From positions 310,001 through 374,000 of the forward strand of contig CAJFCJ010000021.1 of assembly GCA_904063045.1 (NCBI GenBank): a DNA stretch of 64,000 bases, given 5' to 3'. The notes under the pieces were generated by a model, which searched no databases, was not told the origin of the DNA, and saw only the letters and a program-made list of their open reading frames with translations. The translations under genes were made by a program, and so were the position numbers. How positions within the stretch are numbered: position 1 is the stretch's first letter; each line of letters begins with the position of its first letter. Below, piece by piece: positions 1-14,266 of the stretch. This DNA comes from Dimorphilus gyrociliatus. Lineage: Eukaryota > Annelida > Polychaeta > Dinophilidae.

Positions 1-1547
1 TGAAGTTGTTTCGTAGCCTGCTAAAAGAAATAGAAAACTTTGATTTTTTACTTCGTCCTCTGTGAGCTTCTTTTGTCCATTAACATCGTCAAAAGAGAAT
101 TGCCTTCCAAACGTAGGGGTTGGAGTGGGCGTCGGAGTTTGTACTGGAGAGTCTGAATCAGAACCGAGTTCACTTATGCTGTCCATACGCATTGTCAATC
201 TTCTTCTGGGCTCTTCTTTTTCGGCGTCCAACATAAGTTGTAATAAATCTGGATGTTCTTTCGAAGTTATACCTTCATTGCGTCTTTGTTGAATAACTTT
301 GTCAAGTCTGTCGAGAAGCCATCTGGAAGGCTCATCGACGTATTTTAAAACAAAGGTAAACAACTTGAAAAAGCTTCTTTTAATTTCTGGTACAATTGCT
401 GGTAATAGAATATATAGAGGAGGTGAATCTGCTAATGCAAAAATTTGTCGGGATCTTTGTAAAAACGGATCATTCGGATTTGTTTGGGCTTGAACTTCCA
501 TACCGAAGGCAGTTCGTCCGATTATATCGAATGTCAACGCTTGAAAAGCAGCATGGAGATCTTTCTTCTCTTGACCAAAACAGTTTATCATAGTAGAAAT
601 ACATTCCTCCACAGTACCAGACATTTTCCTCAATTTAACTTTAGAAAAAGTAGGTGCTATTATTGACCTTAACCTCTTCCACCTGGAGGACCTCGCGTGT
701 AGCATATGCATTCCGTCAACTCCTTCTGGGTCAGGTTGGATTGGAAACTCTTTCCGTGCATTCCAGTTTGAAAAATTAGTAATGAATGCATCTTTAAGTA
801 GGGCAAGATCAGTAGTGACAACAATAGGTACACCGCCTTCATAATAACTATTGAACGTAATGAAAGAGAAAAATAAGTTTTTAAATAATGTATTGAATTA
901 ATTTTGAATAGCTTTACCCAAAGGTATCTCCGTACTTTTCTCCCCATTCCGAAAGTAGTTGATGTGCAGGCTGTCAAAAAAACATAAAATAATTTATAGC
1001 AATTTGTATAAACAATAGTTTTACAAGTATATACCGTCTTTTTAAACAAATGTAAACAACCAAATAACCAATTGTTTCCCGGACCTTTTAGACCACCATT
1101 TTTCAAGGAGACCTGTTTCTTTTTTCTATATCTGATAATAGAGCAAAACCATAAGTAATTAGTAAATTTTCCACGCTAATTAATAGGAGTTACATTATTA
1201 ATTAAGTACGAATAAATCTACGCAGTTATTTATAAGTAATAGTGATATATAACATATGCTAAATTCTTTGCTAAGTAGGTCGGTTTGCATTCACTATCGC
1301 CTAGTTCTTAATCTCCTAAACCAATATTGATTTGAAGGAATGTAGGCCTATGCTAAACTTGATCAAGATAGTAATAAAATAAAAAAGTAAAAAGAGAAAG
1401 AAGAAGAAAAAAGAATACTTTGTTATAGAATCGAAAGGTTCTTATCGGGGATTTTAGGAGGAAAGTTATTTAATCTGGTAATACTTACGCGTAAAAACTT
1501 AGTAATGAGAAAAAAGAAATTGATAAGAAAATGACGACCACTTCCAT
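1..1547 (-). CDS. Cytochrome P450, CYP3-clan-like (5' part; C-terminus outside window)
   Basis: Microsomal haem-thiolate monooxygenase. Exon 1 (1489-1547) encodes a 20-residue hydrophobic N-terminal anchor (MEVVVIFLSISFFSLLSFYA). Later exons give the proline/glycine hinge (GLKGPGNNWLFG), then SEWGEKYGDTFG, then the C-helix segment SSRWKRLRSIIAPTFS and KVKLRKMS, which are typical of CYP3/thromboxane-synthase relatives. An unusual run of alternating Thr-Pro (PTPTPTPT) lies before the I-helix. The I-helix motif LFLLAGYETTS (AGxxT, oxygen activation) is read at about 1-40. The K-helix ExxR and the haem-binding Cys loop lie beyond the window edge. Splice phases were joined by hand and stay open from the ATG to the edge. 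The family call is firm; subfamily and substrate are unknown. Confidence 0.88.
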
Positions 1548-2164
1548 TTCAAATTGTGTGCGACGTTCGACTTTGGCGCGAGTATTATATAGTAATATAC
1601 GCACCAAATTCACCTTGCGTTATCCAATCACCTTTTAGCACTTAAAATTCTATGTATATATCGACCTGTACATTTCTTCTAGTTCCTAGTTTAACAAATA
1701 TTCATAAACAATGACGTCTATACGTACTAGTGACGTCATTGTCTATTAATTAGTACAACTAGTATATTATAATTGGTTTTCTATTCACTATTATAATTTC
1801 TTTAGGATCGTTTATATATTTATTACACTGAGTGCATTTATAATGAAAGAAATTTTTGAAATGCTTCTATATGTTTAAACGTTCAGTGCTTTTTATTTTT
1901 CCATATTTTACAGGACAATTTAACAATCAATTTTTTCTTTTTGCATTTAACAGTCCATATGCATTTTGAAATTTATGTAATAAATGTAATAAAAACAGTA
2001 CTCTTTTATAATCAATAAAAGTGCCTGGATGCAATGAGATCGCACCAGATAAAAATCGATTATCAACGTTTTTCCTTCAGTTCAATTATCGATTTGACCC
2101 AACATTGGTCAATAATTAATCATTTATTTTTTTTTTGCTTCGTCTCCACTCGTATACCTATTAA
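1548..2164. other. Intergenic, P450 promoter side
   Basis: AT-rich with no convincing coding exon. It must hold the promoter of the P450 gene read leftwards and the 3' end of CIAO3. A near-palindromic pair around TGACGTC at about 1711 and 1730 (tgacgtctatacgtactagtgacgtca) resembles CRE-type half sites, but function is not shown. Confidence 0.4.
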
Positions 2165-3731
2165 TCACCATTTTATCGTTAAAGCGTTCAAATCTTTTTC
2201 GATAGGCCGATAACTTGTTTTCAGAGCATTCTCCTTAACCTCTGGCTCTTTCAGCCAAATTTCTATTAAATCATTTGCACTTATTGAACTTTCAGGTGAT
2301 ATTGTGCTAACTTCGTCGTATATTTTTCCAACCTCGTCAAGGTTACCTCTTATTTGTCCTCCACCGTTCAGACAGCCGCCTGGGCATGCCATTATCTCTA
2401 CTACATCATATGGGCATTTGTTTCTTTTCATTTTTTGAACGATGTTTTGAATGTTTCTGAAACCATACGCTTTAGCTCCTTTTAGAACAATTAGGTCGTC
2501 GGAGCTCTTTACTGATAATTCAATTAAATCTTTATTTCTTCCTGTAGTATACTCGAAATTATCTTCGGATAAGTTGAAAAGTGTACTTGCAGCCGTTGAT
2601 AAAATATGATGAAGATAGCCCCCGGATCCACCCCCTTTATGATTTATAAATTCATTTTCTAATTGTACTTTTTCGTATTCGTTCAAGTTTTTCCCTTCTC
2701 TCTTTATCATTTCATCAACTTCCAGCGATGTAAGAACGCAATCAACATCTCTATTGTTTCTTTTATTACTAAAGAAATCTTCTCTAGACGCTTCCAGTTT
2801 CTTATCGAAACAGGGCATAATTGATACGTGATAGACATTAGTATCTTTATATAAGAAATCTTTTACGTAGCTGCCCATTAGTTGTTGTGGAGATTTTGTA
2901 TTAGATATTTTTGGTAAAATTTTCCCGTGTGTCTTTTCAGCGTAACAAACCCAACCAGGGCAAGCAGACGTTAATAATGGTACATTATTTTCTGCTTTTC
3001 TACGTAAGAATTCATCGCAAATTTCCTTTAAAGCAACACTTCTCCCCATTGAAACGTCCAAAACTTTTTCAACTCCAAACTGTTTAAAGAACCCCACCAG
3101 ATGTCTCGAGCAGTCGACAAAACTTAAATTGTGAGCCGCTGCAATGGAAGATATAGATTGTGGAGAAAGAGAAACGACAATTGTTTGTTTACACGTTGAG
3201 CAGTCTTTTCTATTACTTTCAACAACTTTATAAAATTCATCTTGATTTTGTTGAGTTATTAAAACAGATTCAGCTGATGTTATGCAACCACTACACGCCA
3301 AACAGTCATTCAATGTTATTTTTACCTTTTCTAATTTTTTAACTTCTCCTTTCTATATTCAATTAAACAAAATTAATAACTCTTGATGTGTTAAATTGTA
3401 AATTTGATCGGTTTTTGTTACCTCATTCTCCTCTGAATATGTACCATCGTCAGAAATTGTTATTCTGGTACTTTCTTTGATTCTATCAACTTTTACGGGC
3501 TTTATACATTCCTGTTAAAGGTATTAATTATTAAATTAGCGTGAATTTCTTGCGTAAATGATAAAAACAAAGTCGCTAATATTTAAAACCCTATTTTATC
3601 GCTCAGAAAATACCTTCTGACTTCACATATACTCTATTTGATGGTTTTCAATGATAATCTTAACTTACTTGTGAAGGTTTGATAAAATCATCTAAATCGG
3701 TTAATTGTAACGCACCGCTAAATTGAGCCAT
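2165..3731 (-). CDS. CIAO3: CIAO3 / NARFL / Nar1, cytosolic iron-sulfur assembly component 3
   Basis: Fe-S protein of the cytosolic CIA machinery that links early scaffold steps to the targeting complex; it is related to iron-only hydrogenases. Three exons (3669-3731, 3422-3511, 2165-3352) join in phase to 446 residues, near the usual 476. The start MAQFSGALQLTDLDDF is the canonical CIAO3 N-terminus. Cluster ligands are visible: one Cys in exon 2 (ECIKP) plus CLACSGC for the N-terminal [4Fe-4S], then TSACPGWVCYAEK, SIMPCFDKK and MACPGGCLNGGGQ for the hydrogenase-like C-terminal cluster. The protein ends ALTIKW with a terminal tryptophan, as is typical for the family. No disruption seen. Confidence 0.95.
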
Positions 3732-3946
3732 GATTTAGACAAAAAACAGCTAATTTTTAAAGCGTGGCATAGGGTGATAATGAGGTGATGTAAATTAAAG
3801 ACTAGTTTCACATAAACTGGTATGAAACCGACTATTAAACTAACTTAAACTGCTTGTAGAGTGTATAAAGAATATGGATTACATGTTAATTTTAAGAAAA
3901 GTATTAATTATCTATTTACACAAAGTAGATAATCAGTCAAAATGTA

Positions 3947-5480
3947 TTTTAAATTCTGAAATTATTCTCTACTTTCAACATTAAAATTGCCAAAAATAAA
4001 AACCACATTTAATGAATAAACACTAATTCGCTTGTATAATACAAACAATTTTTATAAATTGTAATAGTTTTAACTTTCATAGAAATTCTTTAATACTACA
4101 AAAGTATTGAATAAAGAAAATCTTGAACAATAGATACAGGTGAGGCCAATCTGGTTGAAAGGTATATATTTCTTTAATATTTAATAACAAATAAAGGAGG
4201 AAGAAAGAAAATCACGAACTTGGAAATGAACATCAAAGGGATGCTATTGTTTATATATATCTTATGTAGTAAGTTCTTCTAAACTGTTACATAATTTTGA
4301 AAGAATGTGAAAATGAATTAAAATTACTATTTTTGAGATCAGAAATCATAACCTTAAACACGGAACAAATTTTAAATTCATATGAATAATCATTTTTCTC
4401 TATTCATTCTTGCAATAAAACATTTTTTATCATTTGAAAATTTTTAGGAAATGATCTGTTAATCTGTTTATAGTAATTATTTTTATTTTTTAGCTTCTAT
4501 TCTTCCAACGTATCAACAGAAATTAGTAGATTATTTGCCTCAAACAATTTCTCAGGCGGTTAGTCGTTGTTCCGAGGAGAGCAACGTTATTGGAATACCA
4601 ACTTTTAGCGCAGTTCTATCTTCCAAGTTTTCTCAAAGATTAGAACAGTTCAGAAAGCAAAAGTTCACTCTCAAACCTATCTTTCTTTTAAATTATACTG
4701 GAATGCCTTCAACTGAACAACGTACAGAGAGTGGTATATAATAAAATATTATATAAAGACATTGTTTCATTTTTCAATTGGTTTCTTCTTAGGCATGCCA
4801 ATCAATTTAACAAAGACACGCAGTAGCGACCCAAAGTGTGTTTCGTTTAATAAAAATGGAAAATTTAAAGAAGAAGATTGTCTTCAGACTCAATATTTTT
4901 TATGTTAGATTTTTACAAATATTCGACTTTCACGTAATAACTCATTTATTTCATTTGAAAAGGTGAAGAATTCGCTAATGCTACCAGTAACAAACAATGT
5001 TCAAATCTGTACATTGAACCGAATGCTCAGCAAAGAAATTGGATAGACGCTAGGGAGGAATGTAGAAAAAGAAATAGGTCATTGATTGAGATTATCTCTG
5101 TCGAGATGGAGCAAATCGTTGAGAATTATTTGAAATCTAGAAATATTTATTCAATATGGACGGGTGTATCTAATATAATTTGGCAAGAAGTCATTGATGA
5201 TAAGGATTTAAAAAACAAATTATGTGTGGTATATTCAGAACAAAAACAGATTTTTGAATTATTTAAATGTACGACATCATTCCTACATTTGACTTTGAAA
5301 CCAATTGAATTGGTTTGCCAAGAAAGTAAGCACTAACTAAAAAGAGAATGCAATGAATAATTTAAGAATAAACCGAGTTTGTTTTTAGGCAATTTTTCAG
5401 TAGAAGATGTGAAAGAACCGAATTATAATAGTCGATTAAAGCTATGTGAACGTACAATTGAAAAAGAAACTAGTAGTACT
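3947..5480. repeat. Segmental duplication, copy 1 (partner 14267-15814)
   Basis: Near-identical at nucleotide level to 14267-15814. Homology begins at ttttaaattctgaaattatt, about 280 bases upstream of the lectin start codon, and ends at the shared tagtagtact in the juxtamembrane exon. It covers the promoter, signal-peptide exon, both CTLD-encoding regions and their introns, but not the transmembrane or cytoplasmic exons. Direct orientation, about 10.3 kb apart. Confidence 0.95.
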
Positions 5481-6605
5481 GAAGAATCAACAATAAAATT
5501 AGTGATAACAACAACATCAAATGAGAAAAAGACATCTTCAAGTTAGAGTTTTCTTACATAAAAGGAAATTAATTTATTAATAATTCTAATTTCTTAACAC
5601 AGGTGCAACTTTAATAATTGCAATTTTAACTTCCATCTTAGTTATAGTTGTAATTGTATTTATTGCTTTATTTATAGTTCTATTTAGACGGTTTGTATTT
5701 GTACTTTTTTGACCTAAAGTTATGCTCATTTTCACTAAAAATATATATCTCTCATTTAAAGATTTAGGAAAAAAAATTACGAAAATAATATCTACGTAAA
5801 TGATATTAACCGTCAAGATATAAATGGAAACTCAAAAAGAATTTTTGGAGAATTTGATCAGGATAGAAAATATGCAAATATTAATTTAGATAGTCCTTCA
5901 AAAGTTAATGACCCAAGCAAAAAGGAAAGTGTTAGTGAAACATCAGATACTGAAGGAAAGAAGAACTATGGAGAGAAAGAGGATAAGGATAAAGATGGAA
6001 AAAGAATGGTAGAAACGCCTAAATCTGAAATTGTAAATGAGAATGGAAGAGAAAAGAAAAAACGGAAAAAAATAGTAAAACCGACAAAAACTGAAAGTAA
6101 AACTACTGGAGGTTACGAAGAAGTTAGTTTGCATAATGAAAAGAAAACGCCTGCAAAGAATTCAGGATATGAAGAAGTAAATGAGAAACAATATTCTAAA
6201 GAAACTGACAAAAATAAACTTAAATTGGATAGAGACGATATGACAAACCGATTAATACCATCAGCTCCAATTGATGATTCTATAGAAATGACGAAAAAAC
6301 AAGCAACTTCTTCAGAATACGAAGAAGTAGGTTTAGAAAATCCTTCGCCTGAAACCAAAGAAAAAAAAGGAATAATCAAAGACAGAGGTGGTTACGAAGA
6401 AATAGGGAATAAATCAGTTTCTCCGAAGAAGAATGGTATTAAAAAGGTTGCTAGAAATAAAAAGCGTAAAGAGGCTGAAGATAAAAGCAATGATAATACT
6501 AAAAAATTGAATATAACAAAGAATAAGCTTAATAAAGAGAGTTTATATAATAATAGCGACGTTATAAGAAGGAAAAATAAGAAGAAGCCTGAATCCCCTG
6601 ACTAA
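4226..6605 (+). CDS. Transmembrane receptor with two C-type lectin-like domains and a tyrosine-motif tail (lectin A)
   Basis: Seven exons (4226-4268, 4494-4733, 4793-4903, 4963-5325, 5389-5541, 5603-5690, 5768-6605) join without a break to 611 residues. Exon 1 is a signal peptide (MNIKGMLLFIYILC). Exons 2-3 form CTLD1, closing with CVSF...EEDCLQTQYFLC. Exon 4 is CTLD2 (RNWIDAREECRKRNRSLIEI, IWTGVSNIIWQEV, KLCVVYS). Neither has the WND and EPN/QPD calcium-sugar motifs in the usual place, so calcium-dependent sugar binding is doubtful. A Ser/Thr-rich stalk precedes one TM helix (about residues 304-332). The 280-residue Lys/Glu-rich tail has four tyrosines in YEEV, YEEV, YEEV, YEEI (about 449, 467, 517, 542). 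Family call by domain pattern; ligand unknown; an immune or recognition role is inference. Confidence 0.85.
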
Positions 6606-7659
6606 AATTGAATAAACAACAACTGCAACAAGAACCAGTTATAGCTATATTGTTTTTTTTTATATGAAATTTACAACGTTATTACACATAGATGATTTAG
6701 TTTTTCATATAAAATTAACTGATTAGTCTATGATACTTTTGTAATTTTTATCGCTGATTATACAGATTATATTGTCTATATAAATACAGTATAAATATAC
6801 ACGTATATACTGAATATATATATTTATATAAATCAAGTGTAAAAAGAGAACACGAATAAACTTTTTAAGTATCAAAATGTATCTTTTTTTAATTAAAAAG
6901 ATGATTATTTATTAATCATATCCTTATCTTCTTTTCAAACTATTCAATAGTCTCTGTTCATTATAGATGTAAATATGATAAATATTCTGTTATATATTTA
7001 AATAAGGTAAGCTGATAGCTTTAAGCTTATGTCTATTAAATGATCGAGATATATGAATTATACATTGAAATGGATGATTTAAAACTTTAGATATGGCTGA
7101 TAAGATACTATTCTAATAGAGCAATATATACAACTTTTATTTATTAATAAATCAAATTCTTTCTCTCTTTTCAATTGTTATTTTAAAAAACAAATATAGG
7201 CTTATTTAGATTTCTTAGGTGCAATTTTAATTACTTGTTCTATATATTCTAAATATAGATTGTATAAGAAGTTTGAAACAATAAAAAAATAGCATATATT
7301 TAGAATATCTGGTTAATTATTATACTTGTTATCCTATTCATTTTTGTGAATTTATCGGTTAGATGAATAAATATGAAACCCATTTTTATCAGCTATTTGT
7401 TACTATACAGTATATTTAATTGTCGGCCATTTTTTCTTTTAAACAAATGTTCATTTCTAATCTCTTCTCTTCTATATACTGTTAATCTCAGCATATTGCT
7501 CCTGAAGAAGATATCTTAATTGAATAATTTTCTTTGCATACCTTTTCTAATTATTCATTTTTAAAGTCTATATACAGTAAGTGTTCGTGTCAATTGGTAA
7601 AAAAATTGCAAAGTTCTCTGTTTTAAACTCTTTTGAAACAAATACTAAAAAACACTTTA
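6606..7659. other. Intergenic, AT-rich
   Basis: About 1 kb between the end of lectin A and the 3' end of the convergent collagen-like gene. Long A/T runs and short TA tracts (around 6770-6830), no exon recognised. It should contain both 3' UTRs. Confidence 0.5.
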
Positions 7660-10213
<2,554 letters not shown>

Positions 10214-11062
10214 TATTGAAAAAATGTAATTTGGCTGTGTGAATGCAAAAGAAATGCTTTCGTTGGGAACTCTTAGAGGAATGAAAAAGAAAATAAGTAC
10301 GCGCCCTCTTATAATTTTTTTCCTATTTTCGATATGATAATCAGTGAATTTGAATTGCTATATTAATATTTTCCATTTCATAACCAAGTTGCTTGTTTCT
10401 TTGTTGTTTTACTGCTTAACTGGTGTCTTTAAAGGAGAGTAGGATGATGTGTACAAAGTTTTCGTATATTTTTATATTTGACAAAAATATAAGTATTGTT
10501 AAAATTTCGTCTTTCCTGGAGCAAAGAAATTAATGATACGAAATTAAGACTTAAAGTGCCAAGGTCTTTTTCTCTGTTAACATTTTCTACCACCTTGAGT
10601 AAATTCCCTTCCGCAAATCTTAAATCTTTTTTTACTTCCTATCGAAAATTTCTCTTTTATCAAATTTTTTGTACTTTCGTTGCTTATAATGAAATTTACA
10701 AATAATTTTTCTATAGACACTTTTATCACATTTTAAAATTTTTGGTCATTATACAGTATAACCTTTCTCTTAGGGTTAGGGTTAGGATATAAAATAATTA
10801 TTATCAAACAGTCTTTCTTGTAGTTAGAAAATTGATTGTAAAGTATTGGGAAAAAGTTAGAAGATTGTGTTTCTTTGAAATTAGACGCTCGCAAATGAAA
10901 AAGAGAATAAACTTTTTGGATTTTTAAACTAACTGTAGTACAGTATGTATTTATAAAAGGTTAATATAAAATATTATATTGTTTAAAAGCATATACATAG
11001 TATTTATACAGTTTCTTTGATGTGCTTGTTGTTCATCTCATAAAAACTTATTCGCTTTGGAA
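10214..11062. other. Intergenic; contains short telomere-like tract
   Basis: Upstream region of the collagen-like gene and 3' flank of the - strand lectin gene. AT-rich. A short (TTAGGG)-type tract (ttagggttagggttagg) lies at about 10770-10786. A weak + reading at 10496-10705 has no protein-like features. Confidence 0.5.
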
Positions 11063-12523
11063 TTAATTAATTTGATATTTATTTGATCTTGAAGTTGTGT
11101 TCAATTGATAATCTTGATTTATATCCTTTTCCTTTACAGTTAAACTATAACAGAGGGAAGATTATATTTATTTAATATATTTGAATGGTTATTAATAAAA
11201 TTATCGTAATTAACTTACCTTAATAGTATAAATGGAACAAGGAAAAAGAAGAGGAACAATACACCCAACAAAACATAAGATAAGGTTGGAAAAACGCTTG
11301 GTATATCAACTAATAAAGGTAATATTTTATGTTATTATTGTATAACGGCAGATATAATAATTTTTATTGTATAATTACCCCTGTCATCATCATTGTCATT
11401 ATTCTTTGATTTGTCATTGTTTGGCTTAGGAGTTGAAGTTTCTGGTGAGCATATATTAATTTTGTCGTTGAATATAACTTTCGGTATGCCTTTATCACTA
11501 ATTGAATCTTAAGGAAAAGGGAAAAAATGAACATGACTAAGTTAATAATATGTTTCATAAATATTTCAGTACCATTTTGACAGATATTATTAGCAGTATT
11601 TGCGTTGATGTTATACACTTTGTCATTCAAGTTGTAGGAGACGCATATAGACGAATTGGACTCGAAAGGTAAGGACGTATTTATATACGTCCATTCAATA
11701 TTGGTATAACCAATCCATATAGAAGATAATGAATTTTTTTTCATATAATCTTGAATAATATCTTTATTCTTCTCCGTTAAAATTTCAATCATAGTACCCT
11801 TGATTGATCGACACTTTTCCCTTCCATTTAACCAATTTGTTTCAAAATAGTCGTCGGATGATAATTTATCAATATTTAGACAATCATCTGTGTTCGTTGT
11901 TTCTTTTTCACCTAATGAAATAAAGTATATTATACATATCATTATATATAAATAATTGTGTATACTTTACATAATATTGTAATATTTTTGCTGCAGTCGT
12001 CCAAAAGAAATTGACCATTTTTAAGTAAAACTCCGCAAGATAATGAACGATTATTTGATACTTGAATTGGTGACTTTTTCCCTTTTTAAAAAGTTAATAT
12101 AACTGATTGAAATTGAAAATAATACAATTATTAATAAATATTAAAAAGATTATTTACCACTTTCCCAACTAGGTTCCTTGCTAAGACCAATCATATTAAT
12201 CCAAAATGGTTTATAGTCCTTATTAGAAAAGCTCTCTTCTTTAATTTTTAGTTTAAAACTAGTTGATAGGGTATCAATAAAATTAATAGGCATTTTTGAC
12301 GAAGTTGTACAAGCTTTAGCCGATTCAAAACATGATATATAGCCTGGTTTAGCTTCATCAAGAGTATTTTTACTTGATACACTAATAAATGCTAAAATTA
12401 AGAAGTAGGTATTGTTATTAGTAACTGTTGTTTATTTATTAATATATGAATTATGCATCATATTAATCACTCACATAAGCATATTATAAAGCTTAACATG
12501 TAGTTATTTGTCCAGGTAGCCAT
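11063..12523 (-). CDS. Transmembrane receptor with two C-type lectin-like domains, short tail (lectin D)
   Basis: Seven exons (12475-12523, 12158-12391, 11971-12081, 11573-11911, 11379-11507, 11219-11309, 11063-11144) give 344 residues with all phases matching. The layout is the same as lectin A: signal peptide (NNYMLSFIICLS), CTLD1 closing with CGVLLKNGQF...DDCSKNITILC, CTLD2 (ETNWLNGREKCRSIKG, SIWIGYTNIEW, SICVSYN), an Asn/Asp-rich stalk, a TM helix (SYVLLGVLFLFFFLVPFILL) and a cytoplasmic tail of only about 27 residues (YQLN, no YEE motif). The third exon is 111 bases, exactly as in the + strand copies, which shows common descent although sequence identity is low. No calcium-site motifs. 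Ligand unknown. Confidence 0.83.
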
Positions 12524-13557
12524 CCTTTTATAGGTAAAAAGACAGTAATAAGAAAAACCTTTAGAAGTCTTATTTTTGCAAAACTAAACCTGACTTTAAT
12601 TGATGACAATTAATTGTAAAGTCAACAAATTAGTAGTCAAAGTATTATATTTTAGATCAGATTAATTTCGTCTTTCCTCTAACCTGGTATCTTTTTCTCT
12701 CTTTCTCTTGTCACTACATCAAATTTCACCCTTTGTTAAATATTGCTCTACCTTTCTTCGTAAACTTTACTATGATATTGAAATGTATACTACTCATACT
12801 TAATTGCGCTTTCTCCCTCTCTCTCTCTCTCTCTCTCTCTATCTGTCTCAACGTTGCTTCATTAATACAAATCAAGTTTTAAAAGAATACTAATTTAATT
12901 CAAAATTTATTTAAAATAAAAATAGTAAATGATTATGTAAATTTTATTAAGATGAAAAAAATTGCATTGGCCGGGAATCGAACCCGGGTCGCCCGCGTGG
13001 CAGGCGAGCATTCTACCACTGAACCACCAATGCTGACGAAAAGTTATCTAGTATAATGATCATTCAATCAAGTAAAAGATGATTCTTTTATCGGCTTTTA
13101 TGTGTAAGTTTTATGCGGATATCTTTCAAGTATCTAACTTCTCTGCCTTAGAGATTGTCGCATACGGCATTTGTGTGAATTGTATTTCAATAGACAGAGT
13201 AAATCCTTTTTCTTTTGAATCAGGAAGCAAATAGGACGGAAATATACTGCTATCTATATTTGGTAGTATATTAACCTATTTTTTTGGTATTTTGAACAAT
13301 TTTTTTTAAATAGTCCTTCTAAAACTGAAAAATTGAATAGTATGTTCATTTATCTAAAAAGGGTGTTTATAGAAGAAATAAGACGATCCTTAGTTTGAAG
13401 ATTTAAGGATTAATAGAAAAGAATGGAAAGATATTACTCAATGAAATTTAACTACTTCGTCTATCTTTTAACTTTGTTGGTGATCTTTGAGATTTTCTTT
13501 TTCAAAGAATTGAGCAAAATCAAACTCTTACATTTGTATATATTATGCTAATTTTAG
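12524..13557. other. Intergenic around the tRNA; CT microsatellite
   Basis: Holds the promoter of the - strand lectin gene, a (CT)n tract at about 12813-12840, and the tRNA. A hydrophobic reading starting at the ATG near 13422 (MERYYSMKFNYFVYLL) could be the signal-peptide exon of the broken lectin copy, but no donor in the required phase was found. Confidence 0.45.
12963..13033 (-). tRNA. tRNA-Gly (anticodon GCC)
   Basis: The reverse strand reads GCATTGGTGGTTCAGTGGTA at the start and GGTTCGAATCCCGGCCAATGC at the end, so the 7-bp acceptor stem (GCATTGG/CCAATGC) and the T-arm pair fully. The anticodon loop contains TGCCAC, giving GCC. The A box (TGGTTCAGTGG) and B box (GGTTCGAATCC) are intact. 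No intron. Length 71 including the discriminator base, as in other animal tRNA-Gly(GCC). Confidence 0.97.
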
Positions 13558-14213
13558 GTTTGACAGCTGCCAAAGTTCAGTCAAAGTCATTTATTATATT
13601 TAATGAAGTCTTTGATGTTCTATCTGGCTATCCTACCAATTGTTTTCTTTACAAATCATCAGTAGGGTTTCCAGACTTCACAGTAACTATCTCTTCCAAT
13701 TTTACTTCAACTCTTTACAAAGAGCATAGTAAGAAATCATTTCAACTTCCAATATTCTTCAATTACGTAGGAAGTTTTACCCCTACACTACAAAGAAGAA
13801 GTGGTAAGTTCTCTTTACAATACTAAATCCTATGAGAAAACAATGGTATTTATCTTTACTATTTCTAGAGGTAAAAAAGTTAAACTATCCGTAAAATTTA
13901 TAAAGAAACGTCAGTGTTTTACCTTCAGTTTGGACGGAGTCTTTGTTATGGATGATTGCTGGAAAAGTCATCATTTTTCCTGTTAGATATCAAAGTAAGT
14001 AATTCTAGATAAAAAGATACGAAGAATTAAAAGAAAACTGTGAATATTTTGAAAATCGTTTCTTAGCAATTTTTTAAACGGAGAATATAAGCAAAATCTT
14101 TTACAACGAAATCTCCAAGTTATGTACGCTTTCAGAAGTTTCAGAAGAGCAAACAACTATTCGTAAAACATCATCACCTAATTTACATATTACAACAGCG
14201 TCTACTCGAAAAG
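13558..14213 (+). pseudogene. Broken lectin receptor copy (lectin C): CTLD1 plus stalk exon, CTLD2 missing
   Basis: Exons 13558-13803 and 13871-13981 (111 bases, the family's standard length) make a clean CTLD1 ending RQCFTFSLDG...DDCWKSHHFSC. Directly after the next donor the sequence reads atatcaaagtaagt, resembling the end of a CTLD2 exon, so intron and CTLD2 appear deleted. The stalk exon (about 14067-14213) contains KIFYNEISKLC and PNLHITTASTRK, but the conserved acceptor phase gives an early TAA. No TM exon follows before the duplicated segment starts at 14267. Read as a truncated relic; alternative splicing cannot be excluded. Confidence 0.6.
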
Positions 14214-14266
14214 GTTAGAGAATTTTTGTATAATATAATAATTTTTTGATAGGCCTATATTTCAAA

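Noticed and set aside
4793-4909. Apparent stop (TGTTAG) that would end lectin A after its first CTLD
   Set aside because: The GT of the TGT codon is a splice donor; joining T to GT at 4963 restores the final Cys and continues into CTLD2, and lectins B and D do the same.
10770-10786. Telomere-like TTAGGG tract
   Set aside because: Fewer than three units and flanked by normal genes; chance or a tiny interstitial tract, not a telomere.
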